A stretch of 64,000 nt of DNA from positions 496,001-560,000 of the forward strand of contig OY969581.1 in the NCBI GenBank assembly GCA_963701265.1, given 5' to 3'. Source of the DNA: VRUE01 sp963701265. GTDB lineage: Bacteria > Actinomycetota > Thermoleophilia > Solirubrobacterales > 70-9. The position numbers and the translations under genes are program-made. Each line of letters begins with the position of its first letter. Position 1 is the stretch's first letter. The notes under the pieces are model-generated. The model was not told the DNA's origin, did not search any database, and was given only the letters and a program-made list of their open reading frames with translations. Positions 1-8,282 of this stretch are shown here, one piece after another.

Positions 1-1
1 C

Positions 2-238
2 CAGTCCGAATCGGCCGAAGAAGAAGGTGACTACAGGGTCGAGTCCTTCGACGTCAACATGAAGATCAAGAAGGGCGAGCAGCTGGCCCTGCGCGGCAGC
101 ATCACCTCGATGATCCGCTGCTCCTCGGGTGGCGACAACACCCTGATCTACACGCCGCCGCTGTTCCTCGGCGGCTACTTCACCCCGGCCAGCGACACCG
201 ACGGCTGCTGGCTGCTGATGGAGGCAGTGATCCGCTAG
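2..238 (+). CDS. C-terminal 78 residues of an unidentified protein (cut by window edge)
   Basis: An open frame enters from the left edge and ends at TAG 236-238. The visible residues are polar and mixed, include the stretch RVESFDVNMKIKKGEQ and end LLMEAVIR. There are two cysteines and no membrane segment. The Gly/Ser/Pro-rich tail and charged beta-like pattern suggest a soluble or extracytoplasmic beta-rich domain, but I do not recognise the family. A perfect hairpin just downstream separates it from the convergent hydrolase gene. Confidence 0.6.
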   Translation, partial: QSESAEEEGDYRVESFDVNMKIKKGEQLALRGSITSMIRCSSGGDNTLIYTPPLFLGGYFTPASDTDGCWLLMEAVIR

Positions 239-262
239 CTCCCAATTCCTCTCCCTGGCGCA

Positions 263-286
263 CGAGGCCCGCTCCGGCGGGCCTCG
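263..286. terminator. Bidirectional hairpin between convergent genes
   Basis: A perfect 10-bp stem (263-272 with 277-286) with a TCCG tetraloop lies between two convergent genes ending at 238 and 293. There is no U-tract, which is common for terminators in high-GC actinobacteria. It could serve both strands. Confidence 0.55.
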
Positions 287-292
287 CTGCGT

Positions 293-1039
293 TCAGCCGC
301 GCTCGACCTGTGACCCGCCGACGATGGCCTCCGTGCCATCGTCGGCGAACACGATCCAGGCCTTGTTGCCGCCGTCGTAGTCGGGTGCCCAGAGCTTCAG
401 CGTCGCCGGGCGGCCCCAGACGGTGACGTCCTCGGAGCCGGTCTCGGCCTCGCCGCGCCAGATCTGCACGAAGGGGTTGTTCTCACGCTCGGCGCCGATC
501 GTCGTCGGCTCGCGGTGCCCGGGATGGACGGTCGTCTCCGGGTGCAGCTCCATCAGCTTCATCACCGAGGCGCGCAGGTCGTCAATGCCGCTGGCGCCCG
601 GCGCCATCGTGCCGCCGACGGTGCCCTTGAAGAGGACGTCGGCGGTGAAGACGTCGCTGCCGTTGACGAGGAAGGCGACGTGGCCGGAGGCGTGGCCCGG
701 CGTGGAGATCGCTTCGATCTCCAGGTTGCCGGTGCTGAGCGTCCCGCCGTCAGCGATTGTCTCGGAGACCTCGTCCTCGATTTCGGCCAGGGCCTCGGCG
801 TGCGCCACCATCGGCACCCCGCCGAGCCGCTCGCGCGCCGCGGCCAGGCCGGCGATGTGATCGGCGTGCGGGTGGGTGATCAGGATGTGGGTGATCTCGA
901 TCCCGTCCTGCTCGGCGCGCTCGAGCAGCGGCCCGAGGTCGTCGTTGCCGTCGATCAGCACCCCCTTGCCGCCGGCTTCGTCAGCGACGAGGTAGGCGTT
1001 GGACAGCCACTGCGGGTTCTCGGTCCTCTCGACGATCAA
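293..1039 (-). CDS. MBL-fold metallo-hydrolase, glyoxalase II-like
   Basis: A 248-residue protein with the metallo-beta-lactamase signature THPHADH (His56, His58, Asp60, His61). Further metal-ligand motifs are TPGHASGH near residue 115, FTADVLF near 133 and HPGH near 172. The order matches the glyoxalase II/hydroxyacylglutathione hydrolase-like branch, which hydrolyses thioesters with a dinuclear metal site in the cytoplasm. The C-terminal 50 residues are an extra segment (WGRPATLKLWAPDY onward) not needed for the core fold. The substrate cannot be read from the sequence. The gene is alone on its strand, with 84 nt to the next minus-strand gene upstream. Confidence 0.8.
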   Translation of the reverse strand: MIVERTENPQWLSNAYLVADEAGGKGVLIDGNDDLGPLLERAEQDGIEITHILITHPHADHIAGLAAARERLGGVPMVAHAEALAEIEDEVSETIADGGTLSTGNLEIEAISTPGHASGHVAFLVNGSDVFTADVLFKGTVGGTMAPGASGIDDLRASVMKLMELHPETTVHPGHREPTTIGAERENNPFVQIWRGEAETGSEDVTVWGRPATLKLWAPDYDGGNKAWIVFADDGTEAIVGGSQVERG

Positions 1040-1123
1040 GCGCGTCTCCTTCCGGGGACTGAACTGCTCAAGGTTGGGCGGGGACTTGGAACTCTCCCAG
1101 ACTCGACTCTTCAGCGGAGGGGA

Positions 1124-1882
1124 TCAGGCACCGACCGGCGCAGCGCTTCCCGCCAGCAGCGCCTCGGCGACCAGGTCCGGGTCATCCCAGGTCGGCGTAT
1201 GGCCGACCGCGGGCAGAGTGAGGAAACGGGCGCCGGCGGGGCGGCGCTCGGGCCGCGGCGGGCCGACGAGGCGGTCGAGCTCGCCCCAGGCGAGGGTCAC
1301 CGGGATCTGCGGGTAGTCCGTCGGGTCGAAGACGTGGGTGCGCATCGCGCGGTTGGCGCCGTCGTAGCCGTTGGCATCGATCCAGCCGAGCACCAGGCGG
1401 CGCCCGGCTGCGGCGGGGATGCGCCCGGGGTGGGCGGCGAAGGTGGCGAGGGCTCGCTCCCGCACCCGGCGGCTGTACAGCGCGACCGCAACGAGTGGGC
1501 GCAGGCGCCGGGCCCAGAGGCGCGGGTTGCTGCGCCGCTCGCCGATCGGCGCCCGCCAGAGGCCGGCGGGGGAGATCGCGGTGACCGAGGCCGCCCAGCC
1601 GGCCCGTCCCATCTCCAGTGCGACCCAGCCGCCGAGTGAGTTGCCGGCCACGTGGGGCCGCTCAATCCCCAGCTCGAGGCAGCGCTCGTGCACCGCCGCG
1701 GCAAGGTTGGCGGCGCTCGGCTCGACCTGGGCGGCGAGCGGCGGCGCGTCGCCGAAGCCCGGCAGGTCGATCGCGACCGGCTCGCGCTCGGCCTCGAGCA
1801 GCTCGAGCACCGGACTCCAGATCTCCTTCGAGCCGCCGAGGCCGTGGAGCAGCAGCAGCGGCTCGCGCCGCTCTTCGCTCAC
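1124..1882 (-). CDS. Alpha/beta-fold hydrolase, last gene of the lipid-modification operon
   Basis: A 252-residue alpha/beta hydrolase starting at a GTG whose GTGA overlaps the TGA of the upstream CFA-type methyltransferase, so the two are translationally coupled. A second in-frame GTG lies two codons upstream. The oxyanion segment LLLLHGLGGSKEIW is at residues 8-21, the nucleophile elbow is GNSLGGW, and the catalytic His lies in VGHTPTWDDP near the C-terminus. This is a complete triad of the soluble esterase/lipase/haloperoxidase type. Its position last in the operon suggests a lipid or ester substrate, which is inference. The frame stays open far upstream, but that part is a shadow of the methyltransferase. 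Confidence 0.8.
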   Translation of the reverse strand: MSEERREPLLLLHGLGGSKEIWSPVLELLEAEREPVAIDLPGFGDAPPLAAQVEPSAANLAAAVHERCLELGIERPHVAGNSLGGWVALEMGRAGWAASVTAISPAGLWRAPIGERRSNPRLWARRLRPLVAVALYSRRVRERALATFAAHPGRIPAAAGRRLVLGWIDANGYDGANRAMRTHVFDPTDYPQIPVTLAWGELDRLVGPPRPERRPAGARFLTLPAVGHTPTWDDPDLVAEALLAGSAAPVGA

Positions 1883-3066
1883 CGCCACTCCGGCTTCGCC
1901 AGCAGCAGCTGCACGTTGCCGATGCGGCGCTCGCGGAAGCCCGCCTCCGAGGAGCAGAGGTAGAACTCCCAGAGGCGGCGGAAACGCTCGTCGTAGCCGC
2001 GAGCGCGCAGCCGCTCCCAGGTGGCGAGGAAGCGCTGGCGCCAGCTGGCGAGGGTGGGTGGGTAGTGCGCGGTGATGTCGTCCATCCATACCTCACGCAT
2101 GTCGGTGACGCGAGCCAGGCAGTCGGCGATCAGCCGCTTCGAGGGCAGGCAGCCGCCGGGGAAGACGTGGGTGTTGGCGAAGCTGCGGGCGCCCTTCTCG
2201 GCCTCGTAGAGGCGGTCGTCGATCGTGATCGCCTGCAGCAGCATCAGGCCGTCGGGGCGGAGCAGCTCGCTGCAGCAGTGGAAGTAGTCGTCGAAGTGGC
2301 GCCAGCCGACCGCCTCGATCATCTCCACCGAGACCAGGCGGTCGTAGCGGCCGTGCAGGTCGCGGTAGTCCTCCATCAGCACCTCGACCCGGTCGTCGAG
2401 CCCGGCCTCGGCGACCCGGCGGCTGGCCAGCTCGTGCTGGGCGGGGGAGATCGTCGTCGTCGTCACCCGGCAGCCGTGCTCGCGGGCGGCGTGGATCGCC
2501 AGCCCGCCCCAGCCGCTGCCGATCTCCAGCAGGTGGTTCTCGGGCCCGAGCCGCAGCTCCTCGCAGATCCGCCGCAGCTTCGCCAGCTGCGCTTGCTCGA
2601 GGCTGGCGCCGGGGCGGGGGAAGTAGGCGCAGGAGTAGAGCATCTGCTCGTCGAGGAAGGATGCGAAGAGGTCGTTGCCGAGGTCGTAGTGGGCGGCGAT
2701 GTGCTTGCGCGCTTTGGTCCGGGTGTTGTCGGGGACGAGGCCGCGGACCCGGTGGGCCCAGCCGCGCGGCTTCGTGACGGCGCCCCGGACGCCACCGGTC
2801 TCACTCAGCTCGCGGGCGACGATGCGAATCAGCGCGACCAGGTCGTCGGTCTCCCAGAGCCCGTCGACGTAGGTCTCGCCGAGGCCGACGCTGCCGTGCA
2901 GGGCGCCGCGCCAGGCGGCGGGGTCGCGGACCGTGAGCGTCGCCCGCAGCTCGGCGTCGGCAGGCCCAAAGCTGCGTTCGCGGCCGTTCTCGATCACGTC
3001 GATGCGGCCGTTGCGTAGGCGGCGCAACACCTGCGAGACGGCGGCGCGGGCGAGCTGGTCCCTCAT
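1879..3066 (-). CDS. Cyclopropane-fatty-acyl-phospholipid synthase family SAM methyltransferase
   Basis: A 395-residue protein of the CFA synthase family. Family members transfer a methyl or methylene group from SAM to the double bond of acyl chains in membrane phospholipids. The SAM-binding motif LLEIGSGWGG is at residues 179-188. It is preceded by HYDLGNDLF and YSCAYFP, both typical of Cfa, and followed by SVEMIEAVG and the C-terminal WEFYLCSSEAGF. Length and motif order fit a complete enzyme. It overlaps by 4 nt both the DUF1365 gene upstream and the hydrolase downstream. Whether the product is a cyclopropane, a methyl-branched or another modified chain cannot be told from sequence. Confidence 0.88.
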   Translation of the reverse strand: MRDQLARAAVSQVLRRLRNGRIDVIENGRERSFGPADAELRATLTVRDPAAWRGALHGSVGLGETYVDGLWETDDLVALIRIVARELSETGGVRGAVTKPRGWAHRVRGLVPDNTRTKARKHIAAHYDLGNDLFASFLDEQMLYSCAYFPRPGASLEQAQLAKLRRICEELRLGPENHLLEIGSGWGGLAIHAAREHGCRVTTTTISPAQHELASRRVAEAGLDDRVEVLMEDYRDLHGRYDRLVSVEMIEAVGWRHFDDYFHCCSELLRPDGLMLLQAITIDDRLYEAEKGARSFANTHVFPGGCLPSKRLIADCLARVTDMREVWMDDITAHYPPTLASWRQRFLATWERLRARGYDERFRRLWEFYLCSSEAGFRERRIGNVQLLLAKPEWR

Positions 3067-3881
3067 GGCGAGAGGAAGCCCTTCGGCTTGCGGCCCTCGG
3101 GGTGAGGGAAGTAGCGCGCGCCCTTCAGCTTCAGCCGCAGCGACTGGGCGTAGATCTTGGCGACGGTCTGCAGCGACATCGCCGGATAACGAGCGAGCAT
3201 CCCGGCCAGCCGGGCGCGGCTGAGCTCGTGGCGGTGCAGGGAGAGGGTGGCGTCGAAGGCCTTGCGCTCCCGAGGTGCAACGTTTTGCGGTTCCGGGGGA
3301 GCCGTAGCGCGTTGCAGCGGGCGCGACTCGATGTGGACGCTGAGGCGTTCTCCGGGCTCGCTGGCGCGGAAGGCATAGGTCTGGTCCATCCCCATCAGCG
3401 GGGAGACGTGAAGGGCCTTGTCCAGCTCGTCGCTAAGCACCGTTCCACCGTGCGATCCGCGCGCCAAGACATAAGGATGACGCTCGCCCCAAGGGATGTT
3501 GTTGACGTCGGCCACGACCGCCTCTACCCGCTCCCCGGCCTGGTCGAAGCAGTAGTAGAAGCTGACCGGGTTGAAGGCGTGGCCGAGGTAGCGCAGGTTG
3601 GCGAGCAGGCGCACCGGGCCGGGCGGGCGGCTGCCGGTCTGCGCCTCGACCGCGTCGCGGGCGCACTCGGCCAGCGGGCGGTCCGAGTCGCCCATGAAGT
3701 CGGTGCGGCGGAAGCGGGCGGGGGCCGCGTGGCGGGCCGAGAACAGCGGGTAGGGGTCGAGCACCTCGGGCAGCTCCTCTAGGTCGAGGTACATGAGGAA
3801 GAGCCGGTAGCGAAACGAGTGCTCGACCGGCTCGAAGCGGCGGTGGCGTATCCAGCCCTCGTATACGGCCGAGGCGCTCAT
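3063..3881 (-). CDS. DUF1365 family protein
   Basis: A 272-residue protein with the hallmarks of DUF1365: an N-terminal YEGWIRHRRFEPVEHSF, the central NLRYLGHAFNPVSFYYC, and ADVNNIPWGERHPYVL. The family has no firmly assigned reaction. It is repeatedly found, as here, between an FAD-dependent amine-oxidase-like protein and a CFA-type methyltransferase, which implies a role in fatty-acyl modification. The ATG is at 3881 and the stop overlaps the next start by 4 nt. A 47-nt palindromic element fills the 58-nt gap to the upstream oxidoreductase gene. Confidence 0.85.
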   Translation of the reverse strand: MSASAVYEGWIRHRRFEPVEHSFRYRLFLMYLDLEELPEVLDPYPLFSARHAAPARFRRTDFMGDSDRPLAECARDAVEAQTGSRPPGPVRLLANLRYLGHAFNPVSFYYCFDQAGERVEAVVADVNNIPWGERHPYVLARGSHGGTVLSDELDKALHVSPLMGMDQTYAFRASEPGERLSVHIESRPLQRATAPPEPQNVAPRERKAFDATLSLHRHELSRARLAGMLARYPAMSLQTVAKIYAQSLRLKLKGARYFPHPEGRKPKGFLSP

Positions 3882-3890
3882 GCACCTACC

Positions 3891-3937
3891 TTCCGGTGCG
3901 CTTTATGCACCTGGGGGGAGTAAAAGGCGCACCGGAA
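3891..3937. repeat. Intergenic palindromic element, copy 1
   Basis: Perfect 11-bp arms (3891-3901 and 3927-3937) flank a 25-nt centre. The left 20 nt (3891-3910) match 18 of 20 positions of a second hairpin at 41279-41298. It fills the gap between two genes of one operon, so it could act as an attenuator, an RNA-processing site, or an interspersed repeat of the REP type. Confidence 0.6.
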
Positions 3938-3939
3938 GC

Positions 3940-5211
3940 TCATGCGGCCACCGCCTCGGTTGCGCTCGCTGCCACCAGGGGCGCGATCCGCTCACAGGCG
4001 CGGATCGCGCTGACCACGCCGTCCTCATGGAAGCCCCAGCCCCAGTAGGCGCCGCAGTAGTGGGTGCGGCGCATCCCGCTGATCTCGCCGTGCTGGGCCT
4101 GGGCGGCGACGCCGGCGGCGGTGTAGACGGGGTGCTCGTAGCTGAAGCGGCGCAGCACCTTCTCCGGGTCGATCGCCTCGCCGCGGTTGAGCGTCAGCAG
4201 GAACTCGCAGTCGGCGCGCAGCTGCTGCAGGTTGTTCATCCAGTAGGTGACGGTGCTGCGCTCACTGGCCGGCTCGGTCAGGTGGAAGTTCCAGCTCGCC
4301 CAGGCGCTGCGACGGCGCGGCAGCAGCGAGGCGTCGGTGTGGAGCACAGCCTCGTTGCGCTGGTAGGGGATCGCGCCGAGGATCTCGCGCTCGGCCTCGC
4401 TGGGGTCGGCGAGCATCGCCAGCGCCTGGTCGGAGTGGGTCGCGATCACCACCTGGTCGAAGTCCTCGCTCTCGCAGCCCTCGGCGGCGATCCGCACCCC
4501 GTCGTCGAGCCGTTCGATGCTGCGCACCGGCGCCCGCAGGCGGATGCGGTCGCGCCACGGCTCGGTGATCGCCTTGACGTAGCTGCGCGAACCGCCCTGC
4601 ACGGTGCGCCAACGCGGCCGGTCGCGGAGGCTGAACATGCCGTGGTTGTCGAAGAACTCGGCCATGAAGCTGGCCGGGAAGCTCCACATCTGCTCCGGGT
4701 CCGCCGACCAGACCGCCGAGGCCTGGGGCACGATCAGCCGCTCGATGAAGTGCTGGGAGAAGCCGTGCTGCTCCAGCCAGTGGCCGAGCGAGGGCGCGGT
4801 GCCGTTCATCCCGATCAGGGCCTGCGCCTCGCGGTTGAAGCGGCGCCAGTCGCGCAGCATGCCGAGGAAGGAGGGGCTGAGCAGGTGGGCGGGGCGGGCG
4901 AAGATGCCGCGCGGCGTGCCCGAGTACTCGAACTCGCCGCGGCCGTCGGAGACCGAGAAGCCCATGTGGGAGGGCTGGCTGGGGACCTCGAGCTGCTGCA
5001 GCAGCCGTTCGAAGTTGGGGTAGTTGCGATCGTTGAAGACGATGAAGCCGGTGTCGATCCAGTGGCTGCCCTCGCCGCTCTCGACCTCGACCGTGTGCGA
5101 GTGGCCACCGACCCGCTCGCCGGCCTCGTAGACGACGATCTCGTGCTCGCGGTGGAGGAGATGGGCAGCAACGAGGCCCGAGATGCCGGTTCCGACGATC
5201 GCAATCTTCAT
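3940..5211 (-). CDS. FAD-dependent amine-oxidase-like oxidoreductase
   Basis: A 423-residue flavoprotein. The N-terminal dinucleotide-binding motif GTGISGL (residues 7-13) is followed by the acidic strand end and GERVGGHSHT, typical of the flavin amine oxidase/phytoene-desaturase-like superfamily. A distal MRRTHYCGAYWGWGFHEDG resembles the C-terminal FAD-contact region. It is the first gene of an operon with DUF1365, CFA-type methyltransferase and alpha/beta hydrolase genes. Homologues in this setting are often labelled NAD/FAD-binding protein and are thought to desaturate or oxidise acyl chains; that role is inferred from context. The start at ATG 5211 places the Rossmann motif at the usual distance from the N-terminus. 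Confidence 0.85.
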   Translation of the reverse strand: MKIAIVGTGISGLVAAHLLHREHEIVVYEAGERVGGHSHTVEVESGEGSHWIDTGFIVFNDRNYPNFERLLQQLEVPSQPSHMGFSVSDGRGEFEYSGTPRGIFARPAHLLSPSFLGMLRDWRRFNREAQALIGMNGTAPSLGHWLEQHGFSQHFIERLIVPQASAVWSADPEQMWSFPASFMAEFFDNHGMFSLRDRPRWRTVQGGSRSYVKAITEPWRDRIRLRAPVRSIERLDDGVRIAAEGCESEDFDQVVIATHSDQALAMLADPSEAEREILGAIPYQRNEAVLHTDASLLPRRRSAWASWNFHLTEPASERSTVTYWMNNLQQLRADCEFLLTLNRGEAIDPEKVLRRFSYEHPVYTAAGVAAQAQHGEISGMRRTHYCGAYWGWGFHEDGVVSAIRACERIAPLVAASATEAVAA

Positions 5212-5491
5212 CGCCCCGTCTATACGAGTGCCGGCGGGCTTTGGATGAATTCGCCAAACGCGCGTCGCGATACGGCTCCAGACTGCCGTGGCCAGTTTCG
5301 GTACGTCAATGGTATGGCGGTTTCTTTGCCCGCGGCCAGATCGCCGCTACCGTGTCCCCAGTTGAGTGAAGAAACCCTTCTGCGGCGCCAAATCCCGCCC
5401 AGTCTCTTCACGTCACCGTTCCCGCAATGTCCCTCCCCGCGTACATGTCAGCCCCTGCCTGCGCCTACGAGATAAGGCCTGGTCCCGCTCC

Positions 5492-6586
5492 GTGAGCGGG
5501 CGCCCGGCGGGGGCGCTTGCGGGCATAGCCATGACCACGCTTCTCCTGGCGGTTCCGGGAGGGGCCGTCGCCGAGCGTCCCAATCCGGGCGTCTCGCTCG
5601 AGGTGCCGCCGCCTGCGGTACCGATGCACGACGTCGTGTTGGGCGAGCCTGGCGCTGCGGCGGCGCGGATATCGGCATCCGCGTCGTCGCAGCGCTACTC
5701 GATCAACGACGGCAGCGGCGCGACGATCGCCGTCTCGGTCACCCAGGCCTGCGCGGAAACCTGCAACGTCACTGACCCGCAGCGGGTCGCTGACTTCATC
5801 GGCACGTTGATCCACGGCGACGAGGTCGACCTGCTCTCGGTCCAGCTCGACAGCGAATTCCAGCTCGGCTTCGACTGCGGCTTCGGCGCCGAGGCCTGCT
5901 ACTTCAGCGGCGAAAACAAGGTCGTGATCGGCGGCTACGAGGAAGCCGACGGCGACGGCGCGACCTTCGACTTCGTGCTCGCCCACGAGTACGGCCACCA
6001 CGTCGCCCAGCATCGCGAGATGCCGGCGCCCTTCCGCAACGCGATCGACTGGGGCCCAGAGCGCTGGGCCAGCCTCGAGGGCGTCTGCCGCGGGCAGCGC
6101 GCCGGCCGCCTCTATCCCGGCGACGAGGGCACCCATTACTTCGAGGACCCAGGCGAGGCCTTCGCCGAGGCCTTCGCTCACTACCGCTTCCCCGACCTCC
6201 CGGTCACCTGGCGCTACAGCCCAGCGCTGGAGCCGAATGCGGCCGCCTTCAGGGCGATCCGCGAAGACACCCTTGAGCCCTGGCAGGGGCGGACCAGCTT
6301 GACGCTGTCCGGGCACGTTCCGGCCAGGGGGGAGGGCGCAGCCGTCGAGGCCCTACGTACGCCGCTCGACGGATTGGTCAGCCTGCGCCCAAGCAGCCTG
6401 TCCAGGTACGGCTACGAGTTGGCCCTTCGTAGCCGTGCCGGCAGGCTCCTACGCAGCTCCCGCAACGGCCTCGGCCCCAGCCAGCGCCTCGATTACACCG
6501 TCTGCGGCGAGCAACGCCTTCGCCTCGTGATCACCTCGACCAAGCCCCACCGCACCCCCTTCCGACTCAAAATCCAGCGACCCTGA
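5492..6586 (+). CDS. Secreted HEXXH zinc metalloprotease-like protein
   Basis: A 364-residue protein counted from GTG 5492. This start gives a compact signal peptide (GALAGIAMTTLLLAVPGGAVA); a start at GTG 5366 would add 42 polar residues before it. The zinc motif HEYGHH begins at His165 (His165, Glu166, His169). GEAFAEAFAHY follows at residues 221-231 and supplies Glu222/Glu226 as candidate third ligand, a gluzincin-like arrangement. The mature N-terminal domain has paired cysteines (CAETC, CGFGAEAC). A C-terminal beta-rich segment of about 110 residues lacks catalytic motifs and may be a prepeptidase-C-like or binding domain. I do not recognise a named peptidase family. The gene diverges from the lipid operon and precedes tRNA-Asp. 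Confidence 0.65.
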   Translation: MSGRPAGALAGIAMTTLLLAVPGGAVAERPNPGVSLEVPPPAVPMHDVVLGEPGAAAARISASASSQRYSINDGSGATIAVSVTQACAETCNVTDPQRVADFIGTLIHGDEVDLLSVQLDSEFQLGFDCGFGAEACYFSGENKVVIGGYEEADGDGATFDFVLAHEYGHHVAQHREMPAPFRNAIDWGPERWASLEGVCRGQRAGRLYPGDEGTHYFEDPGEAFAEAFAHYRFPDLPVTWRYSPALEPNAAAFRAIREDTLEPWQGRTSLTLSGHVPARGEGAAVEALRTPLDGLVSLRPSSLSRYGYELALRSRAGRLLRSSRNGLGPSQRLDYTVCGEQRLRLVITSTKPHRTPFRLKIQRP

Positions 6587-6623
6587 AATACTTGACGCAG
6601 GGCAAGCTCTTTGCCCGCCTTCC

Positions 6624-6697
6624 GGGGGCGTAGCTCAGCTGGTTAGAGCGCTGGCCTGTCACGCCAGAGGTCGCGGGTTCGAGTCCCGTCGCTCCCG
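6624..6697 (+). tRNA. tRNA-Asp (anticodon GTC)
   Basis: A 74-nt cloverleaf without CCA. The acceptor stem GGGGGCG pairs with CGCTCCC (one G-U). The D arm GCTC/GAGC, the anticodon stem CTGGC/GCCAG with loop CTGTCAC (GTC at 6658-6660) and the T arm around TTCGAGT are all present. A T-rich stretch (CTTTTTATT) follows and may end transcription. The low-GC Vsr/methyltransferase island begins 44 nt downstream, so the tRNA is a plausible historical integration site. Confidence 0.97.
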
Positions 6698-6741
6698 CTT
6701 CGCTTTTTATTCTGATGCGCGATCAGAGCTAAGCTCGGACC

Positions 6742-7209
6742 ATGCCCATCAACGCCGAGTCTGCAATCGACAAGACGCGATCCCCGTCATGGGCGAGTTC
6801 GCTAGGGGTTAGGCGGTCGATGCAGGCCAACCGCCGCGTTGACACTGCCCCGGAGCGTCGTTTGCGCTCAGTGCTCCACGCGCGGGGTATGCGATTCCGC
6901 AAGGATCTGCGTGTCGACTTGGAGGAGTTGAAGGTCCGAGTGGATGTTGCCTTTCCGAGGATCAAAGTCGCGGTCTTCGTGGACGGTTGCTTCTGGCACA
7001 GTTGCCCAATTCATCGCACCCAACCGCGCGCGAACAAGTCGTTCTGGTCAGAGAAGCTCAAAGGCAACGTCGAGCGGGATCGCCGTGTTGACAAGGCCCT
7101 CGCTAAGGCGGGGTGGCGTGTCTTTCGGGTTTGGGAGCATGAGCAGCTAGAGGACGCCGCCGACGACATCAAACGCCTTGTTGACCCATCAAAGGAGCCC
7201 ACGGCATAG
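6742..7209 (+). CDS. vsr: Very short patch repair (Vsr) endonuclease
   Basis: A 155-residue Vsr-family nuclease. These enzymes nick next to T:G mismatches that arise when 5-methylcytosine deaminates, and they protect sites of a partner cytosine methyltransferase. Visible motifs are APERRLRSVLHARGMRFR, the catalytic Asp in RVDVAF (Asp68), VFVDGCFWHSCPIH (Cys83, His86, Cys88, His91) and the C-terminal GWRVFRVWEHE. The zinc and catalytic residues appear intact. The first 30 residues precede the conserved core, so Met27 is an alternative start. Its TAG overlaps the GTG of the methyltransferase by one base, so the two are co-translated. GC content is visibly lower than the surroundings. Confidence 0.9.
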   Translation: MPINAESAIDKTRSPSWASSLGVRRSMQANRRVDTAPERRLRSVLHARGMRFRKDLRVDLEELKVRVDVAFPRIKVAVFVDGCFWHSCPIHRTQPRANKSFWSEKLKGNVERDRRVDKALAKAGWRVFRVWEHEQLEDAADDIKRLVDPSKEPTA

Positions 7210-8225
7210 TGCTCAAGGCGATCGACCTCTACTGCGGTGCCGGAGGCCTCACTGAGGGTCTCAAGCAGGCGGGTTTCTCCGTGATCGGTGCCGTTGATGT
7301 GTCTCCGCTCGCTATTGAAGCGTTCGAGTCCAATCATCCCGAGACTGTTGTTTGGCGTCGTGATGTTCGAAAGCTGGCCCCAGCCGAGTTGATGGATCGG
7401 CTCGAAATAGTTCCAGGCCAACTCGACCTTCTGGCGGGGTGTCCTCCTTGTCAGGGGTTCTCTTCAATGAGAACTCATCGGCAGGGAACTCACGTAGAGG
7501 ATCACCGCAACGCGCTTGTAGCACAGTTTGCCCGATTTGCGGAAGCACTCAAGCCTCGTGCGCTAATGATGGAGAACGTTCCCGCTCTTCGTGAAGATCG
7601 GCGTCTCAAGCTGATGCTTGCTCGCCTGCGGAGAGAGGGCTACGGGCTCAACTACGATGTTCTTGACGCAGCCCACTATGGTGTTCCACAGCGCCGACGG
7701 CGGTTTGTGCTGACTGCACTTCAAGGGGGGACGGTGGCCTTCGCTCCCCCACACAAATCCACGGTAACCGTGCGCGACGCACTCAAGGATCTCCCCAAGG
7801 CTGGAAAGAGTACCGACCCGCTGCATGATCACGGCGAGCAGCGCTCTGCCTCGATTCGCGAGTTGATTCGGGAAATACCTCGCGATGGAGGAAGTCGAAA
7901 GGATCTTGGCAAAGAGAGACAACTCCCATGCCATCAGAGGCTTGCCGGATGGTACGACGTATATGGGCGGATGAGCTGGGAGAATCTCGCCCCCACGATT
8001 ACCGGTGGATGTATCAACCCATCGAAGGGGCGATTTCTGCATCCAGAAGAGGATCGTGCGATCACCCTTCGTGAGGCGGCCCTACTGCAATCGTTTCCGT
8101 CTAATTACAAATTTCCTCTTACCAGAGGCAAGTACAGGGCAGCCGACTTGATCGGCAACGCCTTGCCCCCGAGATTTGTCGCGGCGCATGCGGCTCAAAT
8201 CGCTGCAGCATTGAAGTCTGCTTAG
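7209..8225 (+). CDS. DNA (cytosine-5) methyltransferase
   Basis: A 338-residue C5-cytosine methyltransferase. Motif I is DLYCGAGGLTEG (residues 6-17), motif IV is GCPPCQGFS with catalytic Cys81, motif VI is ENV (122-124) and motif VIII is QRRRRF near 167. The target-recognition region lies at about 185-260, and motifs IX-X end with GNALPPRFVAAHAAQI. It methylates C5 of cytosine in a short DNA site; the recognition sequence cannot be predicted from here. It sits between vsr (1-nt overlap) and a GHKL ATPase-nuclease, the layout of a restriction-modification or related defence cassette. Codon use is AT-richer than in flanking genes, suggesting horizontal transfer. Confidence 0.93.
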   Translation: MLKAIDLYCGAGGLTEGLKQAGFSVIGAVDVSPLAIEAFESNHPETVVWRRDVRKLAPAELMDRLEIVPGQLDLLAGCPPCQGFSSMRTHRQGTHVEDHRNALVAQFARFAEALKPRALMMENVPALREDRRLKLMLARLRREGYGLNYDVLDAAHYGVPQRRRRFVLTALQGGTVAFAPPHKSTVTVRDALKDLPKAGKSTDPLHDHGEQRSASIRELIREIPRDGGSRKDLGKERQLPCHQRLAGWYDVYGRMSWENLAPTITGGCINPSKGRFLHPEEDRAITLREAALLQSFPSNYKFPLTRGKYRAADLIGNALPPRFVAAHAAQIAAALKSA

Positions 8226-8282
8226 GACCAATGTTGGGGGCGACCCCTCCCGCTGTTTGAAAAGCGATTAGCATTAGCAACT

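Noticed and set aside
5366..5491. Upstream GTG start for the HEXXH protease
   Set aside because: It would place 42 polar, Arg-rich residues before the signal peptide; GTG 5492 gives a normal export signal.
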